The notes: a model not told the origin generated them from the sequence alone. A stretch of 64,000 nucleotides of DNA from Manihot esculenta (GCF_001659605.2 NC_035161.2:28815691-28879690), one strand, 5' to 3'. Counted from the first letter of the stretch, positions 12,095 to 25,790 are shown. Translations and numbers: made by a program.

Positions 12095-12612
12095 AATGAA
12101 TTGAATATTTTTAAATATTAGATTTAATCAAATTTTAAGATTATGGATTTAAATAGGTATAATAATATTTGAGATGAATTTAAATTTAAAAAATAATATT
12201 TTTAATGATTTATATTGAATTCAAATTTGATTTATATTGAATTCGAATTTTATTTATGAAATAATTAGAGTTCGAATATCTTTATATAAATAATTAATTT
12301 AATATAAAAATATATATTTTATAATAATAATTATAAATTTTTTTATATATTTGTATTTAAAAATTAAAATTTAAATATTTTTTAAAAATATTAAATTTTT
12401 AAATAAAAAATATTTTTTTATATAAATTATTAATTAATATATATAAAATTAAAAGGGTTTAAATTTTATTCGAATAATAATAATCGAGTTTGGAATGAGT
12501 TATAATAATTGAGTTTGGAATGAATTGAGATAATTTATTTTAATCGGGTTAGAATGAATTCAAATATTGTTTAATATAATTGAATTTGAATTTGACTATT
12601 TTAATTTTTATA
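12095..12612. repeat. Dispersed repeat family B, copy 1
   Basis: Corresponds over its whole length to 57896-58370. Shared landmarks in the same order are GAATATTTTTA, TTATATAAATAATTAATTTA, a long TTTAAATAAAAA block, TTTTATTCGAATAATAATAA and TCG(A/G)(G/A)TT near the right end. Within this copy GAGTTTGGAATGA occurs twice (near 12487 and 12511). It is non-coding and looks like a decayed non-autonomous DNA transposon. Confidence 0.5.
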
Positions 12613-13473
12613 GATATTTTATTTATTTATTTGTTTATATATTTATTAAAATAATTTTTTTAAGTTATAATTTTATTTTTTATTAAATAAAAATGAAAAA
12701 TCTGAAAATCCTTACACTCGTTAATAACAGAAAATAATATTTTATTTTAAGTTAATAATTATTTATAAACTTTCATGATTGAAAAAACAAACCATTATAA
12801 TAATATTTAAAAGTTTATTTACTTCTAAGTTTTTCCTTAAATGATTTTGTTTGTCTATTTTATAGTAAACTAGTCATTTCTTTATATAAATGTTTTTATA
12901 TGATAAATTAATTTAATTATGGAAAAATTAGTGTAATTTTATTATTTTAACTATAGATAATTATCAAAATTATTTCCCAAAAATTCTAAAAATTAATCAT
13001 TGATTTTGGGTTTGTCATTTAAAAAATTGATATATATATATGTATATAATTTTCATTTTTTAAAACTAATTATGTTTTTTTATTTATTTAACACAGTACA
13101 GCCTAAAATTCATATGTTTTTGGTTTAAAAGGCAAGAACCACATGTCATAAGCTGCACCCTCACGTACAGTAACATTTTCACTAGGGTTTTTAAGATTAG
13201 GTTGAGACCTACTTTCATTTCTCTGCCGCATTGGCTTAGGGTTTTCCACATTTCCTCAAAACTCTTCCCTTTTTCTTTCATTTTCCCATCATTTCCTTTC
13301 CATTTTCTCACCCCCAAACGTGCTTTTCCCAATACTATTCCAACAATATCCTATCAATCTTAAATCCGTTCATCACTAATGGGTTTAAACAATAACTGAA
13401 GGGCTCGTGGTTGCTGTTATAAGTTAAAAAAGGGTTTTAATCTTTCTGTTGATTTATCCAACTTACAAAAGAA

Positions 13474-16400
13474 ATGGCAACCATGAACCCTTTTGATCTC
13501 CTTGGCGATGATGACAATGAGGACCCCACTCAACTCATCGCCGCTGCTCAGCTCAAGGTTGACAAGCCTAAGAAGCCCTCGGGTACTGCTCAGCCTCAAG
13601 CTCAAGCTCAGCCAGCTAAGGCTGCTAAGCTTCCCACTAAGCCGCCTCCGCCTGCCCAGGCTGGTGAGTCTAGATTTGGTTTATCTGACCCTTCTTTTTC
13701 TTTTTTTTTTTTTTCTGATGTCATTTTTGGTTTTATATTATTGGAAATTTATCTGCTTTTTGCAATATGCTGTTGTCTGTAATTGATTGTATGTTACAGT
13801 GGAAAATTGTTCGTTTTAGCTGTCTTGTTTATCTGGCTGCTGAGATATTAATTTAAATGGAAAATCTTTGATTTTTATTATAGGTTTTTGCAGAAAAGAA
13901 AGATAATAAATTTACTTACTTTTTCAAGATTTTAGCTTTCTTCCTTCAATTTGAATGACTTTGTCTCTCTTCATCTTTATGTTGTTTTTTCTTCAATTGC
14001 ATTGATAGAGTCAGTTTTTGTGCATTACACGTTTGTTTGTTGGGTTCTTATTGTGAATGGAGACCACATTTGTTCTCTTTGTAGTGATGCTATCCACTAA
14101 TATAGTACTGTTAAGTTTTCGATATGGGTTCTTATTGTAAATGGAGACCACATTTGTTCTCTTTGTAGTGATGCTATCCACTAATATAGTACTGTTAAGT
14201 TTTCGATATGAGTTCTACTTGACTATGTTTATGCTACTAAAAGCTGCCTGCATGTATCATCCTTTTTAATGATGCAACTCGCTTTAGTGCTCATGAACTA
14301 GACTCGCACTTTATTTGGTGGTGCTTTTTGTCACAAGCGCACATTGGGTATTAATTTTATCTTGACACTGAATCTTGTCAGCAGATTCTGGCAAGAGAAT
14401 CTGAGACAAATTAGTACACTGCAAGGCAAAATTACATTGAACAAAATGATTTAATATATGTATTAAGACAAGTTGCCCTTTGAATTTTGTGACTTTATGT
14501 GTTATCAACTTTTGTTGCACATTCCTTCAAAATTTTTAACTATGGCACTATTTGTGGTAGAATTTGTTGAGTTTTGTTGTGTACTTGATGTTTTTCTGCT
14601 CTAATTATCTTGAATAGTGAGGGAAGCTAAGAATGAAGGTGGACGTGGAGGTGGCCGAGGTGGTGGTGGTCGAGGATATGGCCGTGGGCGTGGAGGTGGC
14701 AGTGGATTTAATCGCGATTCAAATAACAGTGACACTACCTATGGCAGCAATAATGGATTTTCTGGGGGGTATAGACCATCTGAAGAGGGTGATGTTAGCA
14801 AGCCCTCTGAGAAACGTGGCTATGTAGGCCCTCGTGGCGGTTACCGTGGTGGTCGCCGAGGTGGTTTCAGCAATGGTGAAGCTGGAGAAGGTGAACGACC
14901 TCGTAGGTCGTATGAACGTCGAAGTGGTACTGGCCGTGGGTTAGTATTTGTTGTTGAAATAATCATGCTGTTGTATGCCACACTACCTCAGCTTGTTCCT
15001 ATACTAAAATACAATAACGTTCCTGTCATTTCCATAGGAATGAGATCAAACGTGATGGAGCTGGTCGTGGTAATTGGGGAACTCCCACTGATGAAATTGC
15101 TCCGTGAGTATTTTAATTTTCCTGAAATTTTTAATGTTCTAGTACATATCTTTAGTGCAAGGCAAAGTTATTCACATCTGTGGCTACACTTTTTAAAGGG
15201 AAACTGAGGAACCTGTTGTTGAAAATGAAAAGAACATTGATACTGGGAAGCAGCCAGGAGAGGAGGATGTGGTAGATGCTAACAAAGACAGCCCTGCAAA
15301 TGAGCCAGAAGAGAAGGAACCTGAGGACAAGGTACACCGTCTCTTCTAGACATGTTTTTGTGCTTGTTTCTTGAAATCTTCATTTTAAGAGTCAGATTTC
15401 AGAGTTTTTTTTTTTTTAATAATTTGTATTGTGATTCTCTTGATATCAAATTAATGTACTGGGTTATTAAGTCAACCTTTATTAGCTAAGATTAAGACAG
15501 ATTTATTAAACTAGGTTGGTGTTCTTTTGATCACCTAATCACTTAATCTGGGCAAGATATTTATAAAAGCTGGACATACTGTTTGAGTCATTCTTTAGTT
15601 TGCTGTCAAAATTTTCTGGTATAGTAGATCAGTGAAGTGTAAGTTCAATTTGAATTTTTAGAATTGTGTTGCTGCTGGTTATATGTATTTTTGGGTAGGA
15701 CCTAGCTTTTTCTTAGTTGCAACTATAGCATGGAAACATAGTTCTCCAAAGTTACCAGCCAAAGGAACTGAGCCTATTTACTGAAAAATTTGTTAGTTGT
15801 TTTGGAGGTAGCAATTTGGAATTCATATATTTCCTTTTCCCTCTTTAAAATTCATTGATTGCATACTCATTTGTTCTGCTTATGATGAAATTTTTTAAAA
15901 TTTTTTTCTAATAGATCCACATTTTTATTTTTAAATCAATTTAATTGCAGCATCATGACAGAAAATTGAAGGATCTCCTATTTGTTTTGAAATTATAAAT
16001 GAGGATCTAATGTCTTAGTGGATTTATAGAAGGATGTGTTCTTCTGGTATGCTAGATTATGCTTGTTGCTGGACCTTATAAAATTCTCCTTTGATTTAGA
16101 CTATAGTTGTGTATTTTATCTTGCTGTGTAAAATTAATTCATTGTTCAAACACTTCAATCTGCTTAGGTTCATGATGCTGCAGTTTGAACTCAAAAGTTT
16201 TCCTGTACAATTTTGCCTCTTAATTTTAAAGCTTGACAAAGTTCAACAGTTCTGTGCATGTATGCAACTTTATGGTAAAGGTTGATATGCTTGTTTTTTT
16301 ATCCTTTGGCTAATAGGAGATGACTTTGGAAGAATATGAGAAACTTCGCGAAGAAAGGAGGAGAGCTTTACTTTCCACAAAGCCAGAGGAAAGAAAGGTT

Positions 16401-17602
16401 GATTTGGACAAGGAGTTTGGCTCCATGCTTCAGCTTTCAAATAAGAAGGGCAATGATGAAATCTTTATCAAACTGGTACATAGTTCAGTCCTTGATTTAG
16501 GCATTATTTTTTTTTTCTTGATAAAGTGTAAAGTAGACATATTGATGTGCAAATACTGCGTTATAAGGGTTCTGAGAAGGACAAACGAAAGGAGGCTGAC
16601 AAAGAAGACAAAATAAAAAAGGTGTGTATGTCTTAGTGTGATACCATCTTCAATGCCTTAACCTGTATCAGTGTATTTTTTTTTAGATGATCTGCTTATG
16701 TGCCTGTTGTTGTGATTTGCGCTGTTTTTAATATTTGCCATGGAATATTTTTGGACTTGATTGTTGTTGCTAGTCTGGAGTTTATCACAATGGAGAGGAC
16801 ATAAATGTACTTTGTATTAGTTCCAAGTTTTTAGTATTTTTGGCAAAAACTTTTTATCCATCACCTCAAGTTTCATTTTTTGAAAAAAGCTGTACCATTC
16901 TTATCTGGGAATTCAGCTTTCAGTATGGGATTGGAGTTTGAGCTTCACACAATTTCTATTTGTTTTCTGGGTTCATCCAGCTGTTGGAATTCCTACCATT
17001 TCTTAATGGCATTTTCGTCTTATTGTTGTAAGCAATATGATTATTTTGAGCCTGTAGTGTTTATCATGGCTGTGGTGCTTGTTTACATGGAGTCACGTTA
17101 CAATTTCAACATTTTGCCTCACTTGGTTTTAGTCTTGGCCTGAGTGAATTTTAATGTTCTGATTGTTTATATCCATGTACCCATTGTGTAGCGAAGCATA
17201 CAGCATCTATGGCACCTTTGTGACTGATTTATTATTTGCAGTTGTTTGCTTTAAGGTACTTGTATTGATTTGATTTGATTACTTATCTGTCATGTAATTT
17301 TTTGGTAATCACGAAAATGCAACATTAATTCTGTGCTTGTCATGTAATTGAATGCTTAAAATTTCATCTTCATTCATCTTTTTACTTGTTCTGGATTCAG
17401 TGCTAAATTGGTATTTTGCATTTAGTCTGTCAGCATAAATGAGTTTCTGAAGCCTGCTGATGGGGAGAGATACTATACCCCTGGTGGCCGTGGTCGTGGA
17501 CGTGGCCGTGGTTCAAGAGGTGGATATGTTGGCAACACAAGCGATGCAGCAGCCCCCTCGATTGAAGATCGTGGGCAGTTCCCCACCCTGGGTGGCAAGT
17601 GA
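13474..17602 (+). CDS. RGG-box mRNA-binding protein (HABP4/SERBP1 family, RGGA-like)
   Basis: Seven exons: 13474-13663, 14618-14939, 15038-15103, 15199-15331, 16317-16475, 16568-16621, 17426-17602, all with GT-AG introns, giving 366 residues. The N terminus MATMNPFDLLGDDD matches the conserved Stm1-like start of plant RGG proteins. Exon 2 carries the first RGG cluster (about residues 70-90) and a second RGG patch near its end. Exons 4-6 form a charged Glu/Lys region containing MTLEEYEKLREERRRALL, a conserved HABP4-family block. Exon 7 has a second RG run (about residues 328-341) and the typical C terminus FPTLGGK. Such proteins bind mRNA and ribosomes in the cytoplasm and are implicated in stress responses in Arabidopsis. 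Intron 1 contains an 84-bp tandem duplication. The 3' untranslated region probably ends before 18230. Confidence 0.92.
14041..14208 (+). repeat. 84-bp tandem duplication in intron 1 of the RGG gene
   Basis: Two adjacent copies (14041-14124 and 14125-14208), each starting TGGGTTCTTATTGTRAATGG and ending TTTTCGATA. One difference was seen, G versus A in the TTGTRAATGG word. The unit is non-coding. Confidence 0.9.
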
Positions 17603-18234
17603 GTCCTTGCTGCATGATTCATAGTTGCAACGGTCTTTCAACCATTTGGAATTCCCTTGCAGTCTGCCCGAGAGTGTGGGTCACTTGTCAGTTAATGGGA
17701 AATGTTATTTCCTGCATTAGGGGAAAAGAACTTTTTAACATTGTCTTTTGGGTGTAAATTTAGATATTCCTCCATGGGGCATCTCCCTGTGATTCCTTCT
17801 CAGACTTTGATATGCTTGCATACTCCTTTTTCTTTTTTCTTTGCCTTTTTTTTTTCAAAAAAAATGTTGGAAGTTAGGGAAATATTGGAGTCATTGTCTT
17901 GGACTATAGTAGTGGCATCAGTTTTGGTTTGTATTAGGTGAAGTGTACTTTTGCAGCCCTTTTCTAAAATTTCTCCTATTGTTAAAGTTAATTTTTCATT
18001 GTTGCTTCGAGAGGAAAAATTGAGTTTTTTTTTTTATCTTAAATGGGTCAAATGTAAAAGCAGTGGTCCCATTGGTCTGCATTGGCAAGGGTTTTTCGTA
18101 TGCAATGGTATAGAATTTGGCAGGGCCAACTTCAAGTAGGTTGGGGCTGATGGGTTGTAAACTCGTCGGGTCTCTCTCTCAAGCGCAGTTGGTTGCATGA
18201 TTTGCCGTTAGGAAAACGATCACTTTCTTCTGCT
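17603..18234. other. 3' flank of the RGG gene
   Basis: T-rich sequence typical of a plant 3' untranslated region and flank. No frame or RNA gene is supported. The boundary to the following PPR remnant is gradual. Confidence 0.55.
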
Positions 18235-19428
18235 CAAGTTTCTTCAACAACGTTTCATACCCCTTTAATAAAATCATGCGCTTGATTTATTCCAAGTAAT
18301 GTGCTTTGGTGGTTGAGTTTCGATTTGTCAAGTATCAACCTGTCAAGCATCAACCTGTAATATGATAACATCTGTTTGACAAGTTTTCAAAGGTGGTTGG
18401 AAAGAAGGCATCTTCGTAGTAAAGTGTTAAGAGATTTGGTTCTGCTCTTCGTCCGTTCGATGACGTGACGGTTAAAATGACAGTTGCTTGGAATTCAATT
18501 TTCTATGGCTACTTCAAAAGGCGCTAGTTCACCTGCTAGTTACTCTCCATTTTCTTGTGAAAGATACTGCAGATACGTCGTTGGTTGTCATTGATTGTGA
18601 GTGTATATTTGAAGGATGCTTTAACTATTCCTTGAGATTTCAAGGATGGATACATGACTTGGAATAAGGTCATTCTTATGCTCAACGTGGACAAGTGAGG
18701 AAGCTCTAAGTTTGTTTGATGAGATGAAATGAAGGAATTAGGCCAAATTGGATCACACTTGTTGTAGTATTATTGGCTCGCAACCATTGTGGGTTATAAA
18801 TTTTGGGTTAAATAGTTTCACTCTATGGTGGTGGTTTATGGAGTTGAAACTAAGCTGCAGCACTACGTATGTATGGTTGACATTGGTCGAGCTGGGAAGT
18901 AAGATGAAGCTGTAGATTTGATAAAGAAAATGTCTCTCTCATCTCATGTTTCTATAGTTGGAATTCTTTGGGTGCTTGTAGGATACACAAGAACCTAGAA
19001 TTGGATGACATTGCCCCCACGAATTTACTTGATCTTGATCCAACAAGTGCTTTTGGTTATCTCAACTTGCAAATGTTTATGCATCTCAGAACCGAAGACC
19101 ACGCATGTTGCCAGGGTCTGATGTTCAATAAAAGCAACAGGGTGGTAAAGACTCATGGCCCTTGGCACAGTTGGCTCGGAGTTAATAAGTTTAGATGAAG
19201 TGATACATCAGAAACTGAATTACTCAGAAGAAAATGAAGTTAGCTGGATATGTGCCCAATCTTGAATATGCATTACTTGATGTGGGAGAAGAGCAAAAGC
19301 TTGAGAGTGTGCCCGGATTGCCGTCGTGCTAGAAGTACATCTCAAGCAGTAGATAAAGAAGAAATTATTCAGAGATAAATCTAAGGTATACTTCAAGTAC
19401 GTATGATGACCGTATTGATTATTGGTAG
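18235..19428 (+). pseudogene. Decayed PPR-DYW editing-factor gene
   Basis: Translated piecewise across frameshifts and stops, the region reads as a pentatricopeptide-repeat protein. In order there are: a segment with NKII and a TVAWNSI block (about 18470-18510); a DALTI/WNKVI segment (about 18615-18675); an EEALSLFDEMK-like stretch (about 18700); a CMVDI.GRAGK.DEAVDLIKKM segment (about 18870-18930); an E-motif-like stretch NLELDDIAP...LLDLDPTSAFGY (about 18990-19060); a KLAGYVPNLEYALLDVGEEQ segment (about 19230-19290); and a DYW-like end that finishes exactly in Asp-Tyr-Trp-stop at 19417-19428. Plant PPR-DYW proteins edit organellar RNA. Several stops and frame changes make this copy non-functional. 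The N-terminal part, with any targeting peptide, is missing. Confidence 0.8.
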
Positions 19429-19799
19429 GTAAAAAGATACAGATTAGAACCAGCTTGGGTGAATAAATCTACATGTTTAACATCAACAAGACACCACATT
19501 AAATCGAGTTGGGGGGAAAGAGAAGACTACGAAGACAGATACTTGCAGCTCCAGCATAGTGGGAAATGATTTTGCATGAAAGAAAGCTGATTGTTCAGAA
19601 ATTATAGAGTACAAGGGGAAAGGGTGAATGAGCCTGTATCAAACAATCTAAGCTTGATATTCACCAAGTAAACAATTAAGGATAGAAATAATCCCTTTTT
19701 AATCAATTCTTTTGCTTAAAATAATTACGGGTTAAAACTAATTTTCTTTTGAAAAGGAAAGAACTTTTAGGGAAGCCTGTTAACCATATTGATGAGTAA

Positions 19800-20770
19800 A
19801 AATCCTAATTTGCAGGCAGCAAAACAAGGCGGACACACAACGGTAAGCCTAGAGCGACGAACACAACATCGCTCAAGGGTGCCTACACAAAGCCCTTGAA
19901 CGGTACTTTGTATATTAAGGGCCCTATTAACAATCTCTCGGCCTCTACCAGCTCATCGGTGGAAATAAAGAGTGACGACGAGTCCCTCTCTATTTTTCAG
20001 AGAGAAGCTCTTGTTTTGCTTCCCTTTTTCTTTTCTAAGGGTTCATCTTTTCCTTCTGCAGGGCGGAAGAAGGACCAGGTCTGTGGTTTTGCTCTCCCCA
20101 TCGATTGGGTGGTGTAAGTAGCTTTTGTGTTGATTGTGGTTCTAGGCAGATCTGGGCTCCGTGATAGTGATATTTTATCTGCCCCTTGTCTTTTTTTTTT
20201 TGCTCTATTTTTCTTCTTGTGCATGCAGGTTTTTCTAGACAACAAGGAGAGATTTCCACCTCTGAGATAAGGCGCTTTAGTCTGTAGTGTTTTTGTTTTC
20301 TCTATATTTTCAAAGGTTTGTAGTATGGAGAACTCAAATCTATGCTTAGGAGTGTCTCTTTAGGGAAGTGCACATGGCATGTTTGTCGGAGGTGGTCACG
20401 TTCTTTGCTCCTTTGCCGATAGGTCTGTTTTGAGCTTCTCCACCGCCTCTTTCCTTGCATTTTGGCTTCTGTGAGGCTGATCACTAATTCCCTTTGGTTC
20501 TTAAGAGCTTGTTTCCAGCTCCATACCGCAGTTACAAACTTTTCTGGAGGTGGCTCTCTTTCTGCGACCGATGGAGTGGTTCTTATGGAGGCGATAGATT
20601 CGTTTTCTTATCGTAGAAGCGGCTTTGTCTACCTGTTTTCCTTTGTTTTTCTTTAGGCTGAACTATGTATGAGTTGATTTTTTGGGTTTTTTTTTTTCTG
20701 TATGGGCCAATATTTCATATTTCTGTATCCTTTGGCCTTTTTAATGAATTATTATCTCTGACAAAAACAG
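19800..20770 (+). mobile_element. LINE-like retrotransposon 3' end (tentative)
   Basis: A more GC-rich block than its surroundings. It starts with an open stretch near 19896-20117 and ends in the T-rich tail TTTTTAATGAATTATTATCT followed by CTGACAAAAACAG. This ending, and the broken coding texture before it, resemble plant L1-type elements truncated at the 5' side. I did not find reverse transcriptase or RNase H motifs or a clear target duplication, so the identification rests on texture and tail only. Confidence 0.35.
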
Positions 20771-21906
20771 AATAGTGCTTAATTCTCATAAAAAGAAAAG
20801 AAAATAATCTCTTAGTTAGAATTAATCTTTTATGCCTCTTAACTCGCTCTCTTACGATGAAGTCAGTGCACTAGCCAATGTGGTGGCGAATACGGTATGC
20901 TGTAAGCTATAACCATTTACCTTGCAGACAAAGATATACAAAGCGTGCCGTGTGCGATTCATAAAATTCTATACTAGCACCTGTATATTTTTTTATTTAA
21001 CTTGGCCAAGCGCTCTCTGTCATAACTTTTCAAACCAACCAACTTGAATCTGCTCTCGCAAGTCTCTATGCATTTTGGGAAGAAAGCATGCAAAATCGAG
21101 CCATAGGCCTTAGAAGAATTCAACTATGAACAACACAATCTCCTATTTTTGTGCTACCATTTGAGTTGTCTCCCCTCCTCTTTCAATTGAGGCACTTGAC
21201 TAGACATCTGCGGTGGCCTGGCTTCTGCCTCTATCAGGCAGCCACAGCCACCCTCCCCTACCATGCTTCCCCAAAGACCAAATTTCAAGGATTCAGTAGG
21301 CCCTTAAAAAGGGGGGATTTGAGCCCTTATCATACTATCCCATGTCAAATATCAATTTGTCTATCTGGGGTAAGGCATATTTGAAAATCTCCTGGCCGAT
21401 TACTCGACCCCCTCCCCACATACCTATTACAAAAATACACACCAATGCAAATCATCTATGAAAAGACAAATCGACGACATTTTCTTTTTTCATATTTCTT
21501 TCACACTAAAAGATGGTGGCAGTGCAGGGGCTCCACTTAAGATTTCTATATGTGCTGTAAAATTTCTCGTTTCTTTTCTGTTTGGATTTAGAACTTCTGG
21601 TGTAATGACAAGATATGCATTCAGGGAATAAAAATAAATGAAAATGTGTCATAACATGTGGATAAGCATATGACAAACAGAATAAGGTAGATACTGGTGT
21701 TCACCAATATTTCCTAATCTGTACAAATGTTTCTTAAAATCAAATTACATTTAAAAGAATGGAATTTTTAACAGCCTTGAACAACTGATAAGAACAAAAG
21801 CATAACAAATAATTTTCTCCTTATCTAAGGCATTAAAAGAAAACTAGTTTTGCATGTCACGAAGAATATGGATAACTTCACAAGCCCACTATACCATTTT
21901 TCACTT
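20771..21906. other. Spacer and 3' flank of the Rab gene
   Basis: No gene supported. The part next to 21907 is probably the 3' untranslated region of the Rab gene, which reads leftwards. The remainder (20771-21450) shows no domain or repeat that I recognise. Confidence 0.5.
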
Positions 21907-24236
21907 TCAAGAAGAGCAGCATCCAGACGACTTCTGATTGACAGGCTGTCCTCGAATCTGCACAGTTGGAGGCCTTGCATTGTTCATTGCCGGTTGACTC
22001 GCCATCCTGGAAAGAAAAATCAAAACAATAAAACTAGGTAATCAATAATCTACAACATGAAATTAAAATTACATCAGTGAAAGAGAAACATAGCTAAAAA
22101 AAAAAGCCCTCTTATGGGAACAATTGACATATGATCTTCTCCAAACTAGCAAACATGCAACTCAATTTCACTCCTCAAATATGACATTGAAAATAATGTA
22201 ATGTTAAGAGCACCTATTCTTGATTTCAGCAGCCATAGCCATGAAAGCCTGCTCAACGTTTGTGGAGTTTTTAGCACTTGTTTCCATGAAAGGGATCCCA
22301 ATTTCATCAGCAAATGCCTGAAGAACGAAAAGGGCCAGTTTGGTGATAATTCAATCACATTACACCAAAATAGACTGATTTAAATCCATTTCCAGCAAAA
22401 AAGGAAAATGAGGCAAATGAAAGAATCTAGAATCTTGGTGTTACCTTTGCAGTTTCATATGAGACAGCTTTGTTTGCTGTGAGGTCACTCTTGTTACCAA
22501 CAAGAAGCTTGTTCACATTTTCACTTGCATAGCGTTCGATTTCACTCAACCACTGTTTAACATTGTTGAAGCTCTCCATGTCTGTCACATCATAAACAAC
22601 CTACCCAAAAGACCACAAAAATAAGAGCAACTCCACAAGAGAAGCAAAACCAATAAGTTATGCAATAATATGAGAAAATGCAAAACTTACAATAATGCCA
22701 TGGGCTCCTCGATAGTAGCTGCTTGTAATTGTCCTGAAACGTTCTTGACCTGCTGTGTCCCACTGCATGTTTAACATAAGAGACAATGTTTAGGAAGCTC
22801 TGGCACATAGCCCTACTGATGTACCGTGTTTTCTAGGAAAAATCAACTAAAAGTTTCAAATAACTATAGTATTTACATTAACAATAAAGAAATGACCATA
22901 ACCACATCTCCATTCCCTAAAAGATAACATGATATGTGATATACACCATCATCAAAGATCAAACCAACCCAGATGCTAATACTGCACATAAATTCGGAAA
23001 AAATAGCAGACATGAAAGAGATTTGATAACTCACAATTTGGAGTTTAATAGTTTTCCCATCCTGCTCCACAGTGCGGATTTTCTATACAATGCAATAGAA
23101 TATAAAAAATCAGTTATACGGAATCATATGAGTCAGCCAAGTCAAATGTTAGTAACAATTACTTACAAAGTCAACTCCAATGGTACTGATGTAGCTCTCC
23201 AGATATGAATCATCCTAATTGCAATCATAATGAACAATTAGAAAGCAGGTTGAATCATCCTTGAGACTAACCATTTTGTTCAATAACCAGCAACCTCAAT
23301 TATTTATCTTAAAAAATCAACTTTATGGTATTCTTTATTGTGAAATACAAGTATCACCTTAACCATGTTATATATCATTAACTATGGCTAACTATATATT
23401 TCCACCGTTGTAATTTTTGATTAATCATAAAAATCATAAAAATAAAACACAAGTTAGTATGTTATCAATGACTTAAAAAAAATAGAAATTGCCTATTTAT
23501 TGATGATTATATTCTAATTTTTGCTCACTATGCTGTCTATTTTCATAATGACAAAGATACCCTCTAAATTTTGCCGAGTTATCAAACTAGAATTGACAGA
23601 GAAAGGGGGAAGAGAGTAACTTGCAAATTTATCAACAAATTTTAGAATTAAGCCAGCAATAAATAGTATCCTTTCTGAATTCTCTTGAAAGTCATTGATA
23701 CTTACATATTTAATAGGTTATGATTTTAATTTAGGATTTAATAGATTAATTCCAAATAGTATAGGGTATAAGTATGTATTTAGTCAATTGACTATCACTC
23801 CCTCTCCAATTATTTAAGCAAATATCACGGATAAGAAGGTTATAAAAAAAAAATAAACGTAGATTTGACCACATGCGATAGAAACTTACAGCAAACCTCA
23901 GAAGTAGACAAGATTTGCCGACACCAGAATCTCCAATTAGCAAAAGCTTGAACAAATAATCGCTGCAAATTCGATAATAAAAAACATAATTACAAGCGAA
24001 TTCCTAACACCGACTAAGTCGAGGGTGCCAACTGATCTAAAGTGAAAGGATCTAGATCTAAGCAATCACGCCAACACCAGATAAAACAATGAATTCAATC
24101 ATCAACCAACCAATCCATTACAGATCCAAGTTAATTACATCTGTATTAGATAAACTTTGATGAATATGGAAAAATAGAAATCTAAAGATGAGAAAATCAA
24201 GGAGGCTAAGATTATAACTTACTATTCAGGAGTCAT
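21907..24236 (-). CDS. Rab1-type small GTPase (RABD2 class)
   Basis: Eight exons on the minus strand: 24223-24236, 23890-23962, 23167-23214, 23035-23082, 22691-22762, 22445-22600, 22214-22317, 21907-22006. The spliced frame encodes 204 residues. All GTPase motifs are intact: P loop GDSGVGKS (15-22), effector STIGVDF (39-45), WDTAGQE (62-68), NKSD (121-124) and ETSAK (149-153). The C terminus is SSGCCSS, a double-Cys geranylgeranylation site. Plant RABD2 proteins direct ER-to-Golgi vesicle traffic. The short 14-base first exon (MTPEY) and the eight-exon layout are usual for this subfamily. Nothing appears damaged. Promoter elements lie to the right of 24236. Confidence 0.95.
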
Positions 24237-25746
24237 GATTCTGTCGTTAACGGATTGATTGAATCTCGAAAATTATGATGAGACGCAGGAAAGCGAGGGA
24301 AAAGCAGATGGCTCAAATCTATGGAGAATTTGAACGCAATTGGGATTATCAGTCCGGAGGAAGAGGGATTCTTCGAAAAAGCAAAGAGACAGAAGAAGCA
24401 ATTGGGAGGCGAGAGAAGGAGTGCAGCTATGTCATACGTGTACTTAAAAGAATCCGATTTTGTCGGAATTTATGTGAAGTGGTGTGACGCGTCAGCACGT
24501 ATTCTGCACTGTGTGATTAAATTACGAAATTTACCAATTAGCTTGGTTGCTCAAATTCCCTCCCTTTAATAGTGGCAAACTAGTAGCCAACCTACTGGTA
24601 ATATATATATCTAGTTAGATTACGGCACCAGCTAGAAAAATAGTTGTAGCATCTCTGGCTCTACAAAGAGCTTACCTGTCTTCTAAGGCACGCACTGTAA
24701 TCCAATTCCAGCCAGCTAATACAAATCTGAAGAATTTCGGAGGAAAAAAAATTAAAGAAAGCTGAAGAATTAAGAGCAGGACAAGCAAACTAAATAATGG
24801 AGGTTCTGATTTTTATATACAGAACAAATATTTTTAAAATGAATATTAAATTTATTTGATAAAAACATAATTTATAAATACTAACAATTTAACATTTGGA
24901 CTCATGTATATTAACTTATATGTCCACCTCTAAATATAAAAAATAATATCGTTTTTAATATATTTTAAATATTTTTATTCTTAATTTCAATGTAAATAAC
25001 TTGAATATTCTAATAAATTGAATTTCAGCACTGCAATTTTTTTTTCTTAAAAAAAATTTCAGCACTACAATGTTCTATTTAAGTAATTCATGAATTTAAT
25101 TAAACTTATCTAAAATTATATTTTATTTTTACACAATAAAAATCTTAATTTTTAATTTAATGTTTCAAGCATAACTCCTTGGCTCTAAAAAGTACAGATA
25201 AAAAGGGAAAGCGAAGTGAATCTAATGGGTTGACTAAAGATAGACTATAAGGATGCACTTTCCACCAGGCTAAGGCTCAGAGTACATCTAAAAATGGGTT
25301 AATTACTTTTATATTTTTGAAATATGATAATATATATATAAACCAATAGTTTGTTTGATATATTTTAATTGTGTGAAACTGATAATTCAATTATTTAATT
25401 TTTTTTGTTAATTATCTTTAAAATGATTAGAATATTTTTAGATGTATAATATTTTTTAATTCTTAAATTATATTGAAATAAATACTTATGTTCATAATTT
25501 TTTCAAAAATAAATAGTTTAATATTTATATTTTAATTTTATCACGTTGAAAAAGAACATGTTGTTTTTATAGAGAAACTTTTGATTTAAAATAATTAAAA
25601 TATAAAAACTAAAATATTAAATTTTAAAAATAGAAAAATATATATGATAATACTAATTTTATATTTATTTAAAAATATTAAATAATAGTTACAATAATAA
25701 ATTATAAGATAACAAGTTTAAATTTATAAGATAATAAAGTGAAATC

Positions 25747-25790
<44 letters not shown>

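Larger units (their letters stand above)
8767..13400. other. Repeat-rich intergenic spacer
   Basis: AT-rich DNA with no supported gene. It contains the SINE at 9557-9650 and two dispersed AT-rich repeats (11395-11785 and 12095-12612). A more balanced stretch at 10780-10980 shows no open frame or recognisable domain. The final part, 13100-13470, is the likely promoter and leader of the RGG protein gene. Confidence 0.6.

Noticed and set aside
24275..24569. Two overlapping open frames right of the Rab start codon
   Set aside because: They overlap the probable Rab 5' leader region on the opposite strand, and neither shows a domain or splice continuity.
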